A DNA stretch of 64,000 bases. Source: W1P20-047 sp045118335. Its GTDB lineage: Bacteria > Actinomycetota > Coriobacteriia > Coriobacteriales > Eggerthellaceae. Where the stretch lies: assembly GCA_045118335.1 (NCBI GenBank), contig JBGUXY010000052.1:1-64000 (forward strand). The letters run 5' to 3'. The notes below the pieces were generated by a model, which ran no database searches, was not told the DNA's origin, and saw only the letters and a list, made by a program, of their open reading frames with translations. The translations under genes were made by a program, and so were the position numbers. Below are positions 8,903 through 17,066 of this stretch, piece after piece. How positions within the stretch are numbered: the first letter of the stretch is position 1; every line of letters begins with the position of its first letter.

Positions 8903-9907
8903 ATGAAATGTCCGCATTGCGGCAACAATGTATCTAACGAGTCTGAGTTCTGCGAGCTTTGCGGGACAGCAGTTGGCAACGCAGCGTCATCTGCCCCAGT
9001 TGCCGGATTGCCGACAGATGCAGGCTTCATTCTTGCTCAGCAAGAAAAAAACGCTGGTAAACGCGCCGCCAAACGTGTTGCCATGCTAATCGCCGTTGTA
9101 ATCGTCGTCATCTTGGCACTTCTTTTCTCGCTGGGAAAGCTTTTGGCAGACAATTCAACATTTTCGTCGCAACCCGAACAACAGGTGTCAACGGACGCGA
9201 CGAACAGCGACTCAAATACCCGAACAGATAGTCTGTTAGGTCAGGAAAGCGTCAATTCAGACAATTCATCGGGAGCAGTATCATCCAACCAAGACGACGA
9301 TTCCGCAGACACATCTCTTCGTGACTTTACTGGCACCTGGACCTGCAATGATTACGATTACGATGGAAGCACCCGCAATTTCACCGTGTCTTTCGACGTC
9401 AACGGATGCATGTACGCATGGATTTGGACGAATGAAAACAACAACGTATATGCGGCGACCAGAAAATACTCCGGGTCGAATGGCATGGTAACGGATGCAT
9501 CCGGCTTCGAATTCAAGCTCTCAAGCGACAAGCAAACCTTGACGCTGATAGTTCCGGAATCCAATCAATCTCATCAGATGAAGAGTGAATACACCTTTGT
9601 CAAGGAAACCAGTGACGTGAATTCTTCCGAACTCTTGTTATCGGCACTGGGATGGTGGTACCAGACTGACGATGATTTCTCGTTCTATCTGGATACAACT
9701 GGGTTTATGTTTACCGATTTGGATGCTAGGAGCAGCATCTCTTGGTGGATGGAAAACGGTGACGTAATAATCAACATCCCGAAAGATGACGGAACAACCG
9801 AAACGTTTACTCTTCGATACACCAAAGACGATCTAACCGAACTGACTGACATTAACAACGGAGTCATGTATTCACGCACTCCCTCGCAGTCGAATGGCAA
9901 TGCTTGA
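8903..9907 (+). CDS. Zinc-ribbon, single-pass membrane protein (334 aa)
   Basis: The N-terminus MKCPHCGNNV is a zinc ribbon with Cys 3, 6, 17 and 20. One transmembrane helix follows at residues 59-77 after a basic stretch (GKRAAKR), then a Ser/Asp/Asn-rich linker of about 60 residues and a beta-rich extracytoplasmic region with two WT/WW-containing repeats (TGTWTCNDYDYDG and ALGWWYQTDDDF). The topology is a cytosolic zinc ribbon with an external domain, as seen in many uncharacterised actinobacterial and firmicute proteins. The start is fixed by AAAGGGG before the ATG. It lies 17 bp after the neighbouring zinc-ribbon gene, suggesting joint function. Confidence 0.75.
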   Translation: MKCPHCGNNVSNESEFCELCGTAVGNAASSAPVAGLPTDAGFILAQQEKNAGKRAAKRVAMLIAVVIVVILALLFSLGKLLADNSTFSSQPEQQVSTDATNSDSNTRTDSLLGQESVNSDNSSGAVSSNQDDDSADTSLRDFTGTWTCNDYDYDGSTRNFTVSFDVNGCMYAWIWTNENNNVYAATRKYSGSNGMVTDASGFEFKLSSDKQTLTLIVPESNQSHQMKSEYTFVKETSDVNSSELLLSALGWWYQTDDDFSFYLDTTGFMFTDLDARSSISWWMENGDVIINIPKDDGTTETFTLRYTKDDLTELTDINNGVMYSRTPSQSNGNA

Positions 9908-10113
9908 TGCGTCTCTTGGCTCCTGCATCGATGCTGCGCATCGTCTATAACAGCAGGTAAATACTAACGGATGAGCATCCGCAAGCGCTTGGCATTCCTT
10001 GGCTCGCAAAGCCATCGTGCCTTTCTATGATTATCTTGCCCAAAGACGACAATATCCAATACACGATAACGTGACGTGTATATGAACACTCGATATGAAG
10101 TCTTCTTAGCGCG

Positions 10114-10596
10114 CTATTCTTCAGAAGCCGTTTCGGTCTCGACAGCCATTTCCGCCAGATTCTCGCCTTCCGTCAGAATCTCCGGAGCAGGCAGGGCATG
10201 CGCATCGCGCCATTCGGCGTACGCTTGCAACTCAGGCTCGTTGATTTTCATGGCCAGCGTGATGACGGCAACGTCATCGGCCAAGCCGACAACGGGGATG
10301 GTATCGGGAATGAGGTCTTTGCGCTTTACCACGTAAAGCAGCGCGCTAACCACCGTAACGACCACTTTCGGGGAAACCTCGGTATACTCCCTTGTCACAT
10401 AGCTTTTCACCATCGAAGCCATGAGCGGAATGTTTTGAAGCGTACCTGCTACACCGCTGGGCAGATCCTTCATCTTCGCCTGCAGGTCGCTCATCAGACC
10501 CTGGACCTGGCTGGGGTCGTCTATCAGTCCTTGAGCTTTCTGCATGCCCGTGTCGATGACGCCACGCGCCCAATCTGCATTGAACTGCTCTGCCAT
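10114..10596 (-). CDS. YkvA / DUF1232 family protein
   Basis: A 160-aa protein with the characteristic DUF1232 core at residues 90-118: YVVKRKDLIPDTIPVVGLAD then DDVAVITLAM. The family is small, probably membrane-associated through this hydrophobic hairpin, and has no established biochemical role. The first 70 residues are helical and amphipathic; the C-terminus is acidic (VETETASEE). The ATG at 10594-10596 follows GGAGG at 7 nt. It appears to be a single-gene unit. Confidence 0.8.
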   Translation of the reverse strand: MAEQFNADWARGVIDTGMQKAQGLIDDPSQVQGLMSDLQAKMKDLPSGVAGTLQNIPLMASMVKSYVTREYTEVSPKVVVTVVSALLYVVKRKDLIPDTIPVVGLADDVAVITLAMKINEPELQAYAEWRDAHALPAPEILTEGENLAEMAVETETASEE

Positions 10597-10803
10597 TTGA
10601 GCCTCCTCTATCCAAAGACGCCTTTCTTTTCATCTGGGGTCATTCTACATCGCCCGTCATAAGGTTCATAGGTAGACACCCCGGGATTCCATGCGTGCCA
10701 AGCTCCTTATGCGATTCATCGCATCCATTTTCTCAAATCATGATGATGGCGGAAGTGCAATTACACGCCAAATCATGCCGATTCATTCAAGCTTCTAGAG
10801 ATG

Positions 10804-11000
10804 AGTCCGCATATTCGGGACAAATTGCAAAAAAACCGCCATATGGTGTGGATTGTCGAATAGAACCATGAGGCCCTTTGGCAAACGTATTCTTATAATC
10901 CCAGGTCGCGACGAAACAGGTTTCGTTTCATTGAAGAACTCAGCCTGATAATCCGCACCATATGGCGGTTTTTTTGCAATTTGTCCCGAATATGCGGACT
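10804..11000. mobile_element. MITE-like element with 51-bp terminal inverted repeats
   Basis: The arms 10804-10854 and 10950-11000 are inverted copies of each other, 51 bp long with a single mismatch (TGTGG versus TGCGG). The 95-bp centre has no coding frame. The flanks read GAGATG on the left and GAGATT on the right, which could be a slightly diverged target-site duplication. Each arm carries a seven-base A or T run beside CCGCCATATGG, so the folded RNA could also end transcription in both directions between the YkvA and metallo-hydrolase genes. A non-autonomous transposon is the favoured reading; an unusually long bidirectional terminator is the alternative. Confidence 0.65.
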
Positions 11001-11025
11001 GAGATTGCCCAAAACTAATTATTCA

Positions 11026-11832
11026 CTAGCCAATCGTGATTGGACGGTCCTGATAGCCCACGAATGCACGGCCAGAATGGCAGTGTCGAGCCAGGATTTC
11101 ATCAAGGGCATTTAGAGGAAGCGCGTATGTGTTGTTGTTTTGGGATACGTGCATACCAACGACATGTTCCAATTCGGTGCACAGCAACTGTTCGAGCAGC
11201 CTTGCCGACTGATTGTTTGAAAGGTGACCGTGCTTCGATGCTATGCGGTCCTTCAAATAACGTGGATATGGACCACGTTCGAGCATGTCCAAGTCGTGGT
11301 TCGCCTCGATTGCCAACACGCGACAACCTTTCAGTGCATCTACTGACTCGTCGGTGGGTATGCCGGTATCTGTCATCAACCCTATAGCATCGCCTGAACG
11401 CTCGAAGCGAAAGCCGAAGGATTCCGCCGCATCATGCGAGGTGTGGAAGGCATGCACGAACATTCCACCTGCGCAGATTTCGTCGCCCGCCCTGAAATGG
11501 CGCAGGTCAACTGCATCCTGAATCTCTTTGATCTTTGAGCTCGCCTCATGGACTGCAGCGCTTGCGTACAGCACGGGGTGCGAGCCCAACTTCGCGAGCC
11601 CGCGAGTGAGTACCCCCAGGCCATTCACGTGATCCGCGTGCTCGTGCGTCACGAAGATAGCCTCGACTTGCCCCGGGTCTAAACCGCATGCTTTGCAGCG
11701 CTCCATGAATGCCCGCTTGCTGATGCCACAATCCACTACCGCAAGCTTGCCGGATGCGGTGTTTTCAATCACCGAGCAATTGCCTTTGCTGCCACTTGCG
11801 AGCACGTGCAGCTTCATCTGTTGACAAGACAC
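11026..11832 (-). CDS. MBL-fold metallo-hydrolase (YycJ/WalJ-like)
   Basis: A 268-aa metallo-beta-lactamase-fold hydrolase. The core MKLHVLASGSKGNC is followed by the zinc site THEHADH at residues 62-68 and by later His and Asp ligands (HTSHDA, MTDTG, EANHD). The SGSKGNC opening and the spacing match the YycJ/WalJ subgroup, nuclease-like proteins proposed to act in DNA or RNA processing. The start is taken as GTG (11830-11832), six nt after AGGGGAGG; the internal ATG five codons later is too far from that ribosome site. It is divergent from the aldehyde dehydrogenase gene. Confidence 0.88.
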   Translation of the reverse strand: MSCQQMKLHVLASGSKGNCSVIENTASGKLAVVDCGISKRAFMERCKACGLDPGQVEAIFVTHEHADHVNGLGVLTRGLAKLGSHPVLYASAAVHEASSKIKEIQDAVDLRHFRAGDEICAGGMFVHAFHTSHDAAESFGFRFERSGDAIGLMTDTGIPTDESVDALKGCRVLAIEANHDLDMLERGPYPRYLKDRIASKHGHLSNNQSARLLEQLLCTELEHVVGMHVSQNNNTYALPLNALDEILARHCHSGRAFVGYQDRPITIG

Positions 11833-12109
11833 CGCTAACCTCCCCTATGGACCGCTTCGATTTCATGCATTTTGCAACCAGCGAATACCACTTGCAACAA
11901 CGATTCCAAATCGCTTCTATAGAATCCAGCGAAGCAACGCAAGATTCAGCTAATAGGATGTAGAAGCTTGCGGATAATTGCCCCTGTATCTTCCTGCATT
12001 GCGTTTCGGGAGTAGAATAGGCACATGCAGGACGGGCTTTCATAACTTGGGCCCATCCAATACGGAAAGTGGGCAAGCAGCCCGCGTCGCTTTAGCCTAG
12101 GAGGTTTGC

Positions 12110-13564
12110 ATGAAACAATCTCAGCTCTTCATCAACGGCGAGTTCCTTGACAACGGCGACCGTGAGATGAGGGAAAACATCAATCCCGCCACCGAAGAGG
12201 TGGTCTCGCTTTTCCCAATGGCAACCGAGGAAGACGTCGCCGCCGCCGTTGACGCTGCCTTCGAAGCTCAGAAGTCGTGGGAAAAGCTCCCCCCCATCGA
12301 GCGCGCGAACTACCTGATGGAGCTCGTCGAGCTCGTGAAGGAAAACCAGGAAGTGCTCGCCCGCGCCACGACCGAAGAAATGGGCAAGCCTCTGGCGCAG
12401 TCCATGGACGAGGCCGGCTGGCTGGCCGCCTACATCCAGTACATGGCCGCGCAGGCTCGCCATATCAAGGGTGAGATCATTCCCTCCGACTCCCCGAACG
12501 AGAACATCCTGCTCTACAAGATGCCTATCGGCGTCGCCGGACAGATCATGCCCTGGAACTTCCCGCTGTTCCTGATCGGCCGCAAGGTTGCACCCGCGCT
12601 GGTCGCTGGCTGCACCGTCGTGCTCAAGGCTTCCTCCGACTGCCCGAACGGCGCATACGAGTTCGCGAAGCTCGTGGAGAAATCCAGCCTTCCGGCGGGC
12701 GTCATCAACGTCATCACCGGCTCGGGCGCCGTTGCTGGTGCCTCCCTCGCCGCCAACCCGAAGCTCGGCATCGTCACCATCACCGGTTCTACCGCCGTGG
12801 GCAAGAAGATCATGAAGGCCGCCGCCGAAAACGTCACCAAGGTTTCCCTGGAGCTTGGTGGCAAGGCTCCCGTCATCGTCATGAACGACTGCGAGCTCGA
12901 CGCCACGGTCGAGCACGTGCTCAACAGCCGCATTTACAACTCCGGCCAGGTGTGCAACGCCGCCGAGCGCGTCTATGTGCAGAAGGGCATCGCCGAGGAA
13001 TTCACGAAGAGAATCATCGAGCGCATGAAGCAGGTCACCTACGGCCCCGGCCTTGGCGGCGAGTTCGACATGGGCCCGATGGTGAACAAGAACCAGCAAG
13101 ACCACGTGGTCGAGCTGGTGCAGAGCGCCATCGACGAAGGTGCAACCATCGAGTGCGGTGGCAATGCCGTCACCGTCGACGGCAAGGGCTACTTCTTCGA
13201 GCCCACCGTGGTCACGGGCGTAACGCACGATAGCCGTATCATGCGCGAAGAGATCTTCGGGCCGGTGTTGCCCATCACCACCTTCGAGACGCTCGACGAG
13301 GCCATCGCCATGGCGAATGACTGCGAGTTCGGCCTGACCAGCTCTATCTTCAGCACCGACTACGACACCGTCATGCGCGCCATGAACGAGATCAAGTTCG
13401 GCGAGACCTACGTGAACCGCCATCACTTCGAGGCTTTCCAGGGCTTCCATCAGGGCGTGCGCGGCTCGGGCATCGGCGGCGAGGACGGCGAGCGCGGCCT
13501 CGAGGAATATCTCGAGACGCACATCAACTACATCGTCTACGACACGAGCCGCAACAAGGCATAA
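12110..13564 (+). CDS. aldA: NAD(P)-dependent aldehyde dehydrogenase, AldA (lactaldehyde/glycolaldehyde) type
   Basis: A full-length 484-aa aldehyde dehydrogenase. Catalytic Asn 150 is in MPWNFP, the general base Glu 248 in LELGGKAP, and the nucleophile Cys 282 in GQVCNAAERVYV. Along its whole length it resembles E. coli AldA as I remember it (GEIIPSDSPNENILLYK, IVTITGSTAVGKKIM, FGETYVNRHHFEAFQGFHQG), which oxidises L-lactaldehyde to lactate and glycolaldehyde to glycolate. Substrate assignment is inference from similarity. TAGGAGG precedes the ATG. A strong terminator follows. The neighbouring lutABC operon would consume the lactate product. Confidence 0.88.
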   Translation: MKQSQLFINGEFLDNGDREMRENINPATEEVVSLFPMATEEDVAAAVDAAFEAQKSWEKLPPIERANYLMELVELVKENQEVLARATTEEMGKPLAQSMDEAGWLAAYIQYMAAQARHIKGEIIPSDSPNENILLYKMPIGVAGQIMPWNFPLFLIGRKVAPALVAGCTVVLKASSDCPNGAYEFAKLVEKSSLPAGVINVITGSGAVAGASLAANPKLGIVTITGSTAVGKKIMKAAAENVTKVSLELGGKAPVIVMNDCELDATVEHVLNSRIYNSGQVCNAAERVYVQKGIAEEFTKRIIERMKQVTYGPGLGGEFDMGPMVNKNQQDHVVELVQSAIDEGATIECGGNAVTVDGKGYFFEPTVVTGVTHDSRIMREEIFGPVLPITTFETLDEAIAMANDCEFGLTSSIFSTDYDTVMRAMNEIKFGETYVNRHHFEAFQGFHQGVRGSGIGGEDGERGLEEYLETHINYIVYDTSRNKA

Positions 13565-13614
13565 CGCGAGACTGGCGTATAAACCCGATTGCACTGGGCT
13601 AGATTGCGACACCA

Positions 13615-13640
13615 GGGCCGGCGATGGCAATCGCCGGCCC
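13615..13640 (+). terminator. Terminator of aldA
   Basis: Perfect 11-bp stem GGGCCGGCGAT / ATCGCCGGCCC with a 4-nt loop, followed by CTTCTT, 50 bp after the aldA stop codon. Confidence 0.75.
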
Positions 13641-13771
13641 CTTCTTGCGACAAACCGCCTATGCCATCCCCCGCATCAGCCAACATGACTACATGGCTGA
13701 GAAACGGGGTGACCCCTGACATCCGCTTCGGAGAGGTTTGCCTTTCCCTGCAGTCAACCGTAACGACGAAA

Positions 13772-13798
13772 GGCCCTCTGGGAATAGACCAGAGGGCC
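13772..13798 (-). terminator. Probable terminator of lutABC
   Basis: Perfect 10-bp stem GGCCCTCTGG / CCAGAGGGCC with a 7-nt loop. In the minus-strand transcript it is followed by TTTCGTCGTT. It lies about 80 bp beyond the lutC stop. Confidence 0.6.
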
Positions 13799-13880
13799 AA
13801 ACGAAATCGAGACGTTCAGAGGGCCATATGCGGTTTCGACGAATAGCTAGCGGGTCATGAGGTTTCCAGCTAGCCGACGC

Positions 13881-14573
13881 CTAGCCGACGATCACATAGT
13901 GCACGTACATGGGGCCGTGGACACCTTCGACTCGGACAAGCTCGATGTCGGCGGTCGCAGAGGGGCCGCTGATGAAGCACAGCTGCGAGGGAAGCTTGCC
14001 TTCCCCGAACCCCTTCAACACATCACCCATCGTGCCAACGATGCTTTTTGCATCGACCACGGCGATGTGGTGCAGCGGCAGCAGGCTTATCGCGCGACCG
14101 CAGCAGGCGCTTGTTGGCTGGGCAATCGTGGCGGTTTCGGCGATGCCGGCGGTTGCGTACGTGATGCCGTAGAGCGCCACGCGAGCGGCATCCACGTTGA
14201 TTTGGCCCTTCACCGAATCCCAGACGAGCACGTCGGTGACGCCTTCGGCTGCAAGCAGCGCATCGGCCACGCCAGCAGCGTTCAGGCGATCGTCATCGGC
14301 TACGACCACGCCGCCGCCTTCACCTTGCGAAACGATGCCGGCCACGCATGCAGCGAGTTCGTCGGCCGTGCAGCGGTGCACATCGACGCGAACCTTCTCA
14401 GCCTCATCGACGAACATCGAGACAAGCTCGTCTCGGCTCAACCCATCAGTCGCGCGCACAGGCGTAGGCGACCACTCCGCGGGTTTGCATATGCTCGTCG
14501 CGGGGACCTTGCGCCCCTGCTGCTCGGAAATGGGGGCAAGCAGGTCTTGCAGCGTCTTCCCACCCAGATTCAT
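13881..14573 (-). CDS. lutC: Lactate utilization protein C (LUD domain)
   Basis: A 230-aa LUD-domain protein, the third component of the LutABC complex, which oxidises L-lactate to pyruvate in Bacillus and relatives. Typical features are the GITYATAGIAETATIAQPTS segment (the family's ADxGIAETGT-like motif) and LPLHHIAVV. Its ATG overlaps the TAA of lutB by one base (TAATG), so the two are translationally coupled. The order lutA-lutB-lutC on one strand is the standard operon. It is the last gene before a terminator. Confidence 0.9.
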   Translation of the reverse strand: MNLGGKTLQDLLAPISEQQGRKVPATSICKPAEWSPTPVRATDGLSRDELVSMFVDEAEKVRVDVHRCTADELAACVAGIVSQGEGGGVVVADDDRLNAAGVADALLAAEGVTDVLVWDSVKGQINVDAARVALYGITYATAGIAETATIAQPTSACCGRAISLLPLHHIAVVDAKSIVGTMGDVLKGFGEGKLPSQLCFISGPSATADIELVRVEGVHGPMYVHYVIVG

Positions 14574-16102
14574 TACCTCTCACCGCCTTCCTGCGCAGTC
14601 GCACAATCTGCGGCCGCATCGGCCTCGTGCGCGTCTTCCGCTCCGCGGGCTTTCGCCAGCAGCACCTCATCGGGGTCAAGCGGCTCGTGCTTGCGGAACC
14701 ACGTGCGGAAGCGCTCGGGTGCCAGCACGTCGAAGTCGCGGCTCGAAATCCAGCCTTTCACCACGGGCATCCACATGCTCTCCTCGCCGAGCGCGTCCTC
14801 GCCGTGCGAGAGCGCCTTCATGACGGGGCGGCCAGCCTTCATGGCAGCCAGGTAGACCGGTCGATTCGACCACAGCAGCTTGAGCGCCTTGAAGATGGGT
14901 ACCTCGGCCGAGAGGTTCTTATGCTTCTCCACCATATCGATGCGATGCTGTCGTACCAGGTCGTGAATGGGAATGCAAACCGGGCAATGATCGGAGCACG
15001 CACCGCAGAGCGTGCAGGCAAACGGCATGCCGCCCAGGTTGTCGTAGCCCTCCAGCGCCGCCGTGAGCACGATGCCCATGGGGCCCGGGTAGATGGAACC
15101 ATAGCCGTGGCCCGTGATGTGACGGTACACGGGACAAATATTCAGGCACGCACCACAGCGCATGCAGCGCAGCATGTCCTCGTATTCGGTGTTGAGCAGA
15201 CCGTGACGCCCGTTGTCCATAAGGATGATGTGCACCTCTTCGGGGCCGTCCACCTCGCCTTCACGGCGCGGGCCGGAATCCAGGCTGAAATACGCCGTCA
15301 TCTTCGAGCCCACTGCGCTGCGGGCAAGCAGGGCCGCCATGGTGTCTAGCGACTCGAGGTCGGGCACGATACGGTCGATGCCAACGAACACCACCTGCAC
15401 GGGCGGGAACGTGTCCACCATGCGCCCGTTGCCCTCGTTGGTGACCAGCGTCACCGAGCCGGTCTCGGCAACGGCGAAGTTGCACCCGCGGATGCCCACC
15501 TGGGCGTCCAGGAACTCCTCTCGCAGGAACTTGCGCAGGAAGTGCGTGATCTCCTCGGGCACAGAAGAGCCATCGTAGCCGCGTTTCTCGCGATAGATCT
15601 GGGCGATGGCCTCGCGATTGAAATGCAGCGCGGGCACCACGATGTGGCTCGGCTTCGACTCGGCCGTCTGCAGGATGTTCTCGGCGCAGTCGGTTTCGAT
15701 GACCTCGACACCGGCCTCTTCCAGAATCTCGTTGAGGCCCACTTCCTCGGTCATCATGCTCTTCGACTTCACGGCCTTCACGGCTCCATGGGCCTCGAAG
15801 ATGTCCAGCACTTCCCACAAAGCGTCATCGCCCGTGGGAGCATAGTGCACCACGCAGCCGTTCGCCTCGGCGTTTTCCGCGAACAGCTTCACGTAGTAAT
15901 CAAGGTTTTGCGTCACGTGTGAGCGGATGTTGGCAGCACGCAGCCGCATGTCCTGCCAGCCTTCCATTTCCTCGACGAGCTCGCCGCGCTTGAAGTAGAA
16001 CGTCTCTTGCGCATTTTTGATCGCATCGTGCTTGAACTGGTCTTCCAGGCAATCCGATACGCGTTCGCGCAGACTCTGCTCGGAGTTGTACATGATAGGC
16101 AT
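14573..16102 (-). CDS. lutB: Lactate utilization iron-sulfur protein B
   Basis: A 509-aa iron-sulfur protein of the LutB/YkgF family. The N-terminal two-thirds is a LUD domain (AVAETGSVTLVTNEGNGRM is diagnostic). It is followed by two 4Fe-4S motifs, CMRCGACLNICPVY and CTLCGACSDHCPVC. It is thought to relay electrons between the lactate-oxidising complex and a downstream acceptor. The ATG at 16100-16102 is chosen because GAGG lies 8 nt upstream; a GTG three codons earlier is the alternative. It begins 2 nt after the lutA stop and overlaps lutC by one base. Confidence 0.92.
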   Translation of the reverse strand: MPIMYNSEQSLRERVSDCLEDQFKHDAIKNAQETFYFKRGELVEEMEGWQDMRLRAANIRSHVTQNLDYYVKLFAENAEANGCVVHYAPTGDDALWEVLDIFEAHGAVKAVKSKSMMTEEVGLNEILEEAGVEVIETDCAENILQTAESKPSHIVVPALHFNREAIAQIYREKRGYDGSSVPEEITHFLRKFLREEFLDAQVGIRGCNFAVAETGSVTLVTNEGNGRMVDTFPPVQVVFVGIDRIVPDLESLDTMAALLARSAVGSKMTAYFSLDSGPRREGEVDGPEEVHIILMDNGRHGLLNTEYEDMLRCMRCGACLNICPVYRHITGHGYGSIYPGPMGIVLTAALEGYDNLGGMPFACTLCGACSDHCPVCIPIHDLVRQHRIDMVEKHKNLSAEVPIFKALKLLWSNRPVYLAAMKAGRPVMKALSHGEDALGEESMWMPVVKGWISSRDFDVLAPERFRTWFRKHEPLDPDEVLLAKARGAEDAHEADAAADCATAQEGGER

Positions 16103-16104
16103 GG

Positions 16105-16851
16105 CTAGCACCTCGCATCCAGAATCTGGGCTATGTGCATGACGCGGATGTCGCGGGAAAGCTTACCCGTGGATCGCATGCGCGAAAGCGCACCTTTGAT
16201 GTTGAGGAGGCAGGGCACATCGGCACCGCAGAGAACGTTTGCACCCGTGTCGATGATGGTCTGGCATTTTTCGCCCACCACCTCGCCCGAGATTTCGGGT
16301 TCTTTGAACGAGAACGTGCCGCCGAAACCACAGCAGCGATCGGCATGCGCCATTTCGATGTACTCAAGTCCATCCACATGCTGCAGCAACTGCAGCGGCG
16401 GTTCCTTCACACCAAGCAAGCGCGTTACATGGCAGCTTTTGTGGAACGTGACCGTGTCATGGAAACTTGCCCCCACATCCACGATGCCCAGCTTGTTCAC
16501 GATGAAATCGGTGAACTCGTAGAAGCGCTCGGCAAGCTTGGCGGTGCGTTCGAGGTATTCGGGGTCATCCGCGAACACGATGGGGTAATCGCTGATGATG
16601 GCATTCATGCACGAACCCGTAAGGGATACGATGGTGTCGTATTCGCTGGTCTCGTACGCATCGACTATCATCTTCGCAACCGGGATCATTTCCTTGCGAT
16701 AACCTGAGTTCAACAGACCCTGTCCGCAGCAGATCTGCTTTTCCGGCAGCTCGAGCCGACATCCAAGACGCTCGAGCACGTTCACGGCAGCTATGCCGAC
16801 CTCGGGGTAGATCATGTCCACCATGCACCCCGGGAAGAACGCGACTTTCAT
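16105..16851 (-). CDS. lutA: Lactate utilization protein A (CCG-domain, heterodisulfide reductase-like)
   Basis: A 248-aa protein with two CCG domains: FPGCMVDMIYPEVG with CCGQGLLNSGY in the first half, and SCHVTRLLGV with CCGFGGTFSF in the second. These cysteine-rich motifs bind iron-sulfur clusters in heterodisulfide-reductase and glycolate-oxidase-type proteins and in LutA. It is the first gene of lutABC. AGAGG and GGAAG lie just upstream of the ATG. Together with aldA next door it makes a lactaldehyde-lactate-pyruvate route plausible. Confidence 0.92.
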   Translation of the reverse strand: MKVAFFPGCMVDMIYPEVGIAAVNVLERLGCRLELPEKQICCGQGLLNSGYRKEMIPVAKMIVDAYETSEYDTIVSLTGSCMNAIISDYPIVFADDPEYLERTAKLAERFYEFTDFIVNKLGIVDVGASFHDTVTFHKSCHVTRLLGVKEPPLQLLQHVDGLEYIEMAHADRCCGFGGTFSFKEPEISGEVVGEKCQTIIDTGANVLCGADVPCLLNIKGALSRMRSTGKLSRDIRVMHIAQILDARC

Positions 16852-16910
16852 TGTCTTCCCATTCCTCTCCGCTCTATGTTCGGATATGCTTTTATCGCCA
16901 GTTTAAACCA

Positions 16911-17053
16911 AATATGGCAAACGCGAGAATCCGTTTGCCATATTCAGTCCAAAGATAGCATCCACCCCATCTGGACGCAACGGTTGAGGCAGTTTCTCAA
17001 CCGTTGCGTTCGTGGTGATGCAACAGTTGGGGGAAGTCCCCAACTGTTGCATC
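16911..17053. repeat. Three consecutive perfect stem-loops
   Basis: Three inverted repeats without mismatch lie in a row: 16911-16944 (13-bp arms starting AATATGGCAAACG, 8-nt loop), 16975-17009 (14-bp arms starting ACGCAACGGTTGAG, 7-nt loop) and 17017-17053 (16-bp arms GATGCAACAGTTGGGG, 5-nt loop). The second and third share GCAAC(A/G)GTTG(A/G)G. None is followed by a T-run. They fill the gap between the start of lutA and the end of the FIST gene. They could stop transcription from the FIST gene, bind a regulator of lutABC, or be dispersed palindromic repeats; a related CCCCCACTGTTGCATC occurs near 39885. Confidence 0.7.
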
Positions 17054-17066
17054 GGGATATGTGAAA

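Larger units (their letters stand above)
13565..13880. other. Convergent intergenic region with two hairpins
   Basis: Gap of 316 bp between convergent aldA and lutC. It contains one terminator for each gene (13615-13640 and 13772-13798), and a further partial copy of the second stem sequence (AGAGGGCC) near 13817. Nothing else was seen. Confidence 0.6.

Noticed and set aside
12092..13630. A 500-codon open frame antisense to aldA
   Set aside because: Its composition (His/Val/Asp-rich, no motif) is what the opposite strand of a high-GC gene gives; aldA on the other strand has all family motifs, a ribosome site and a terminator.
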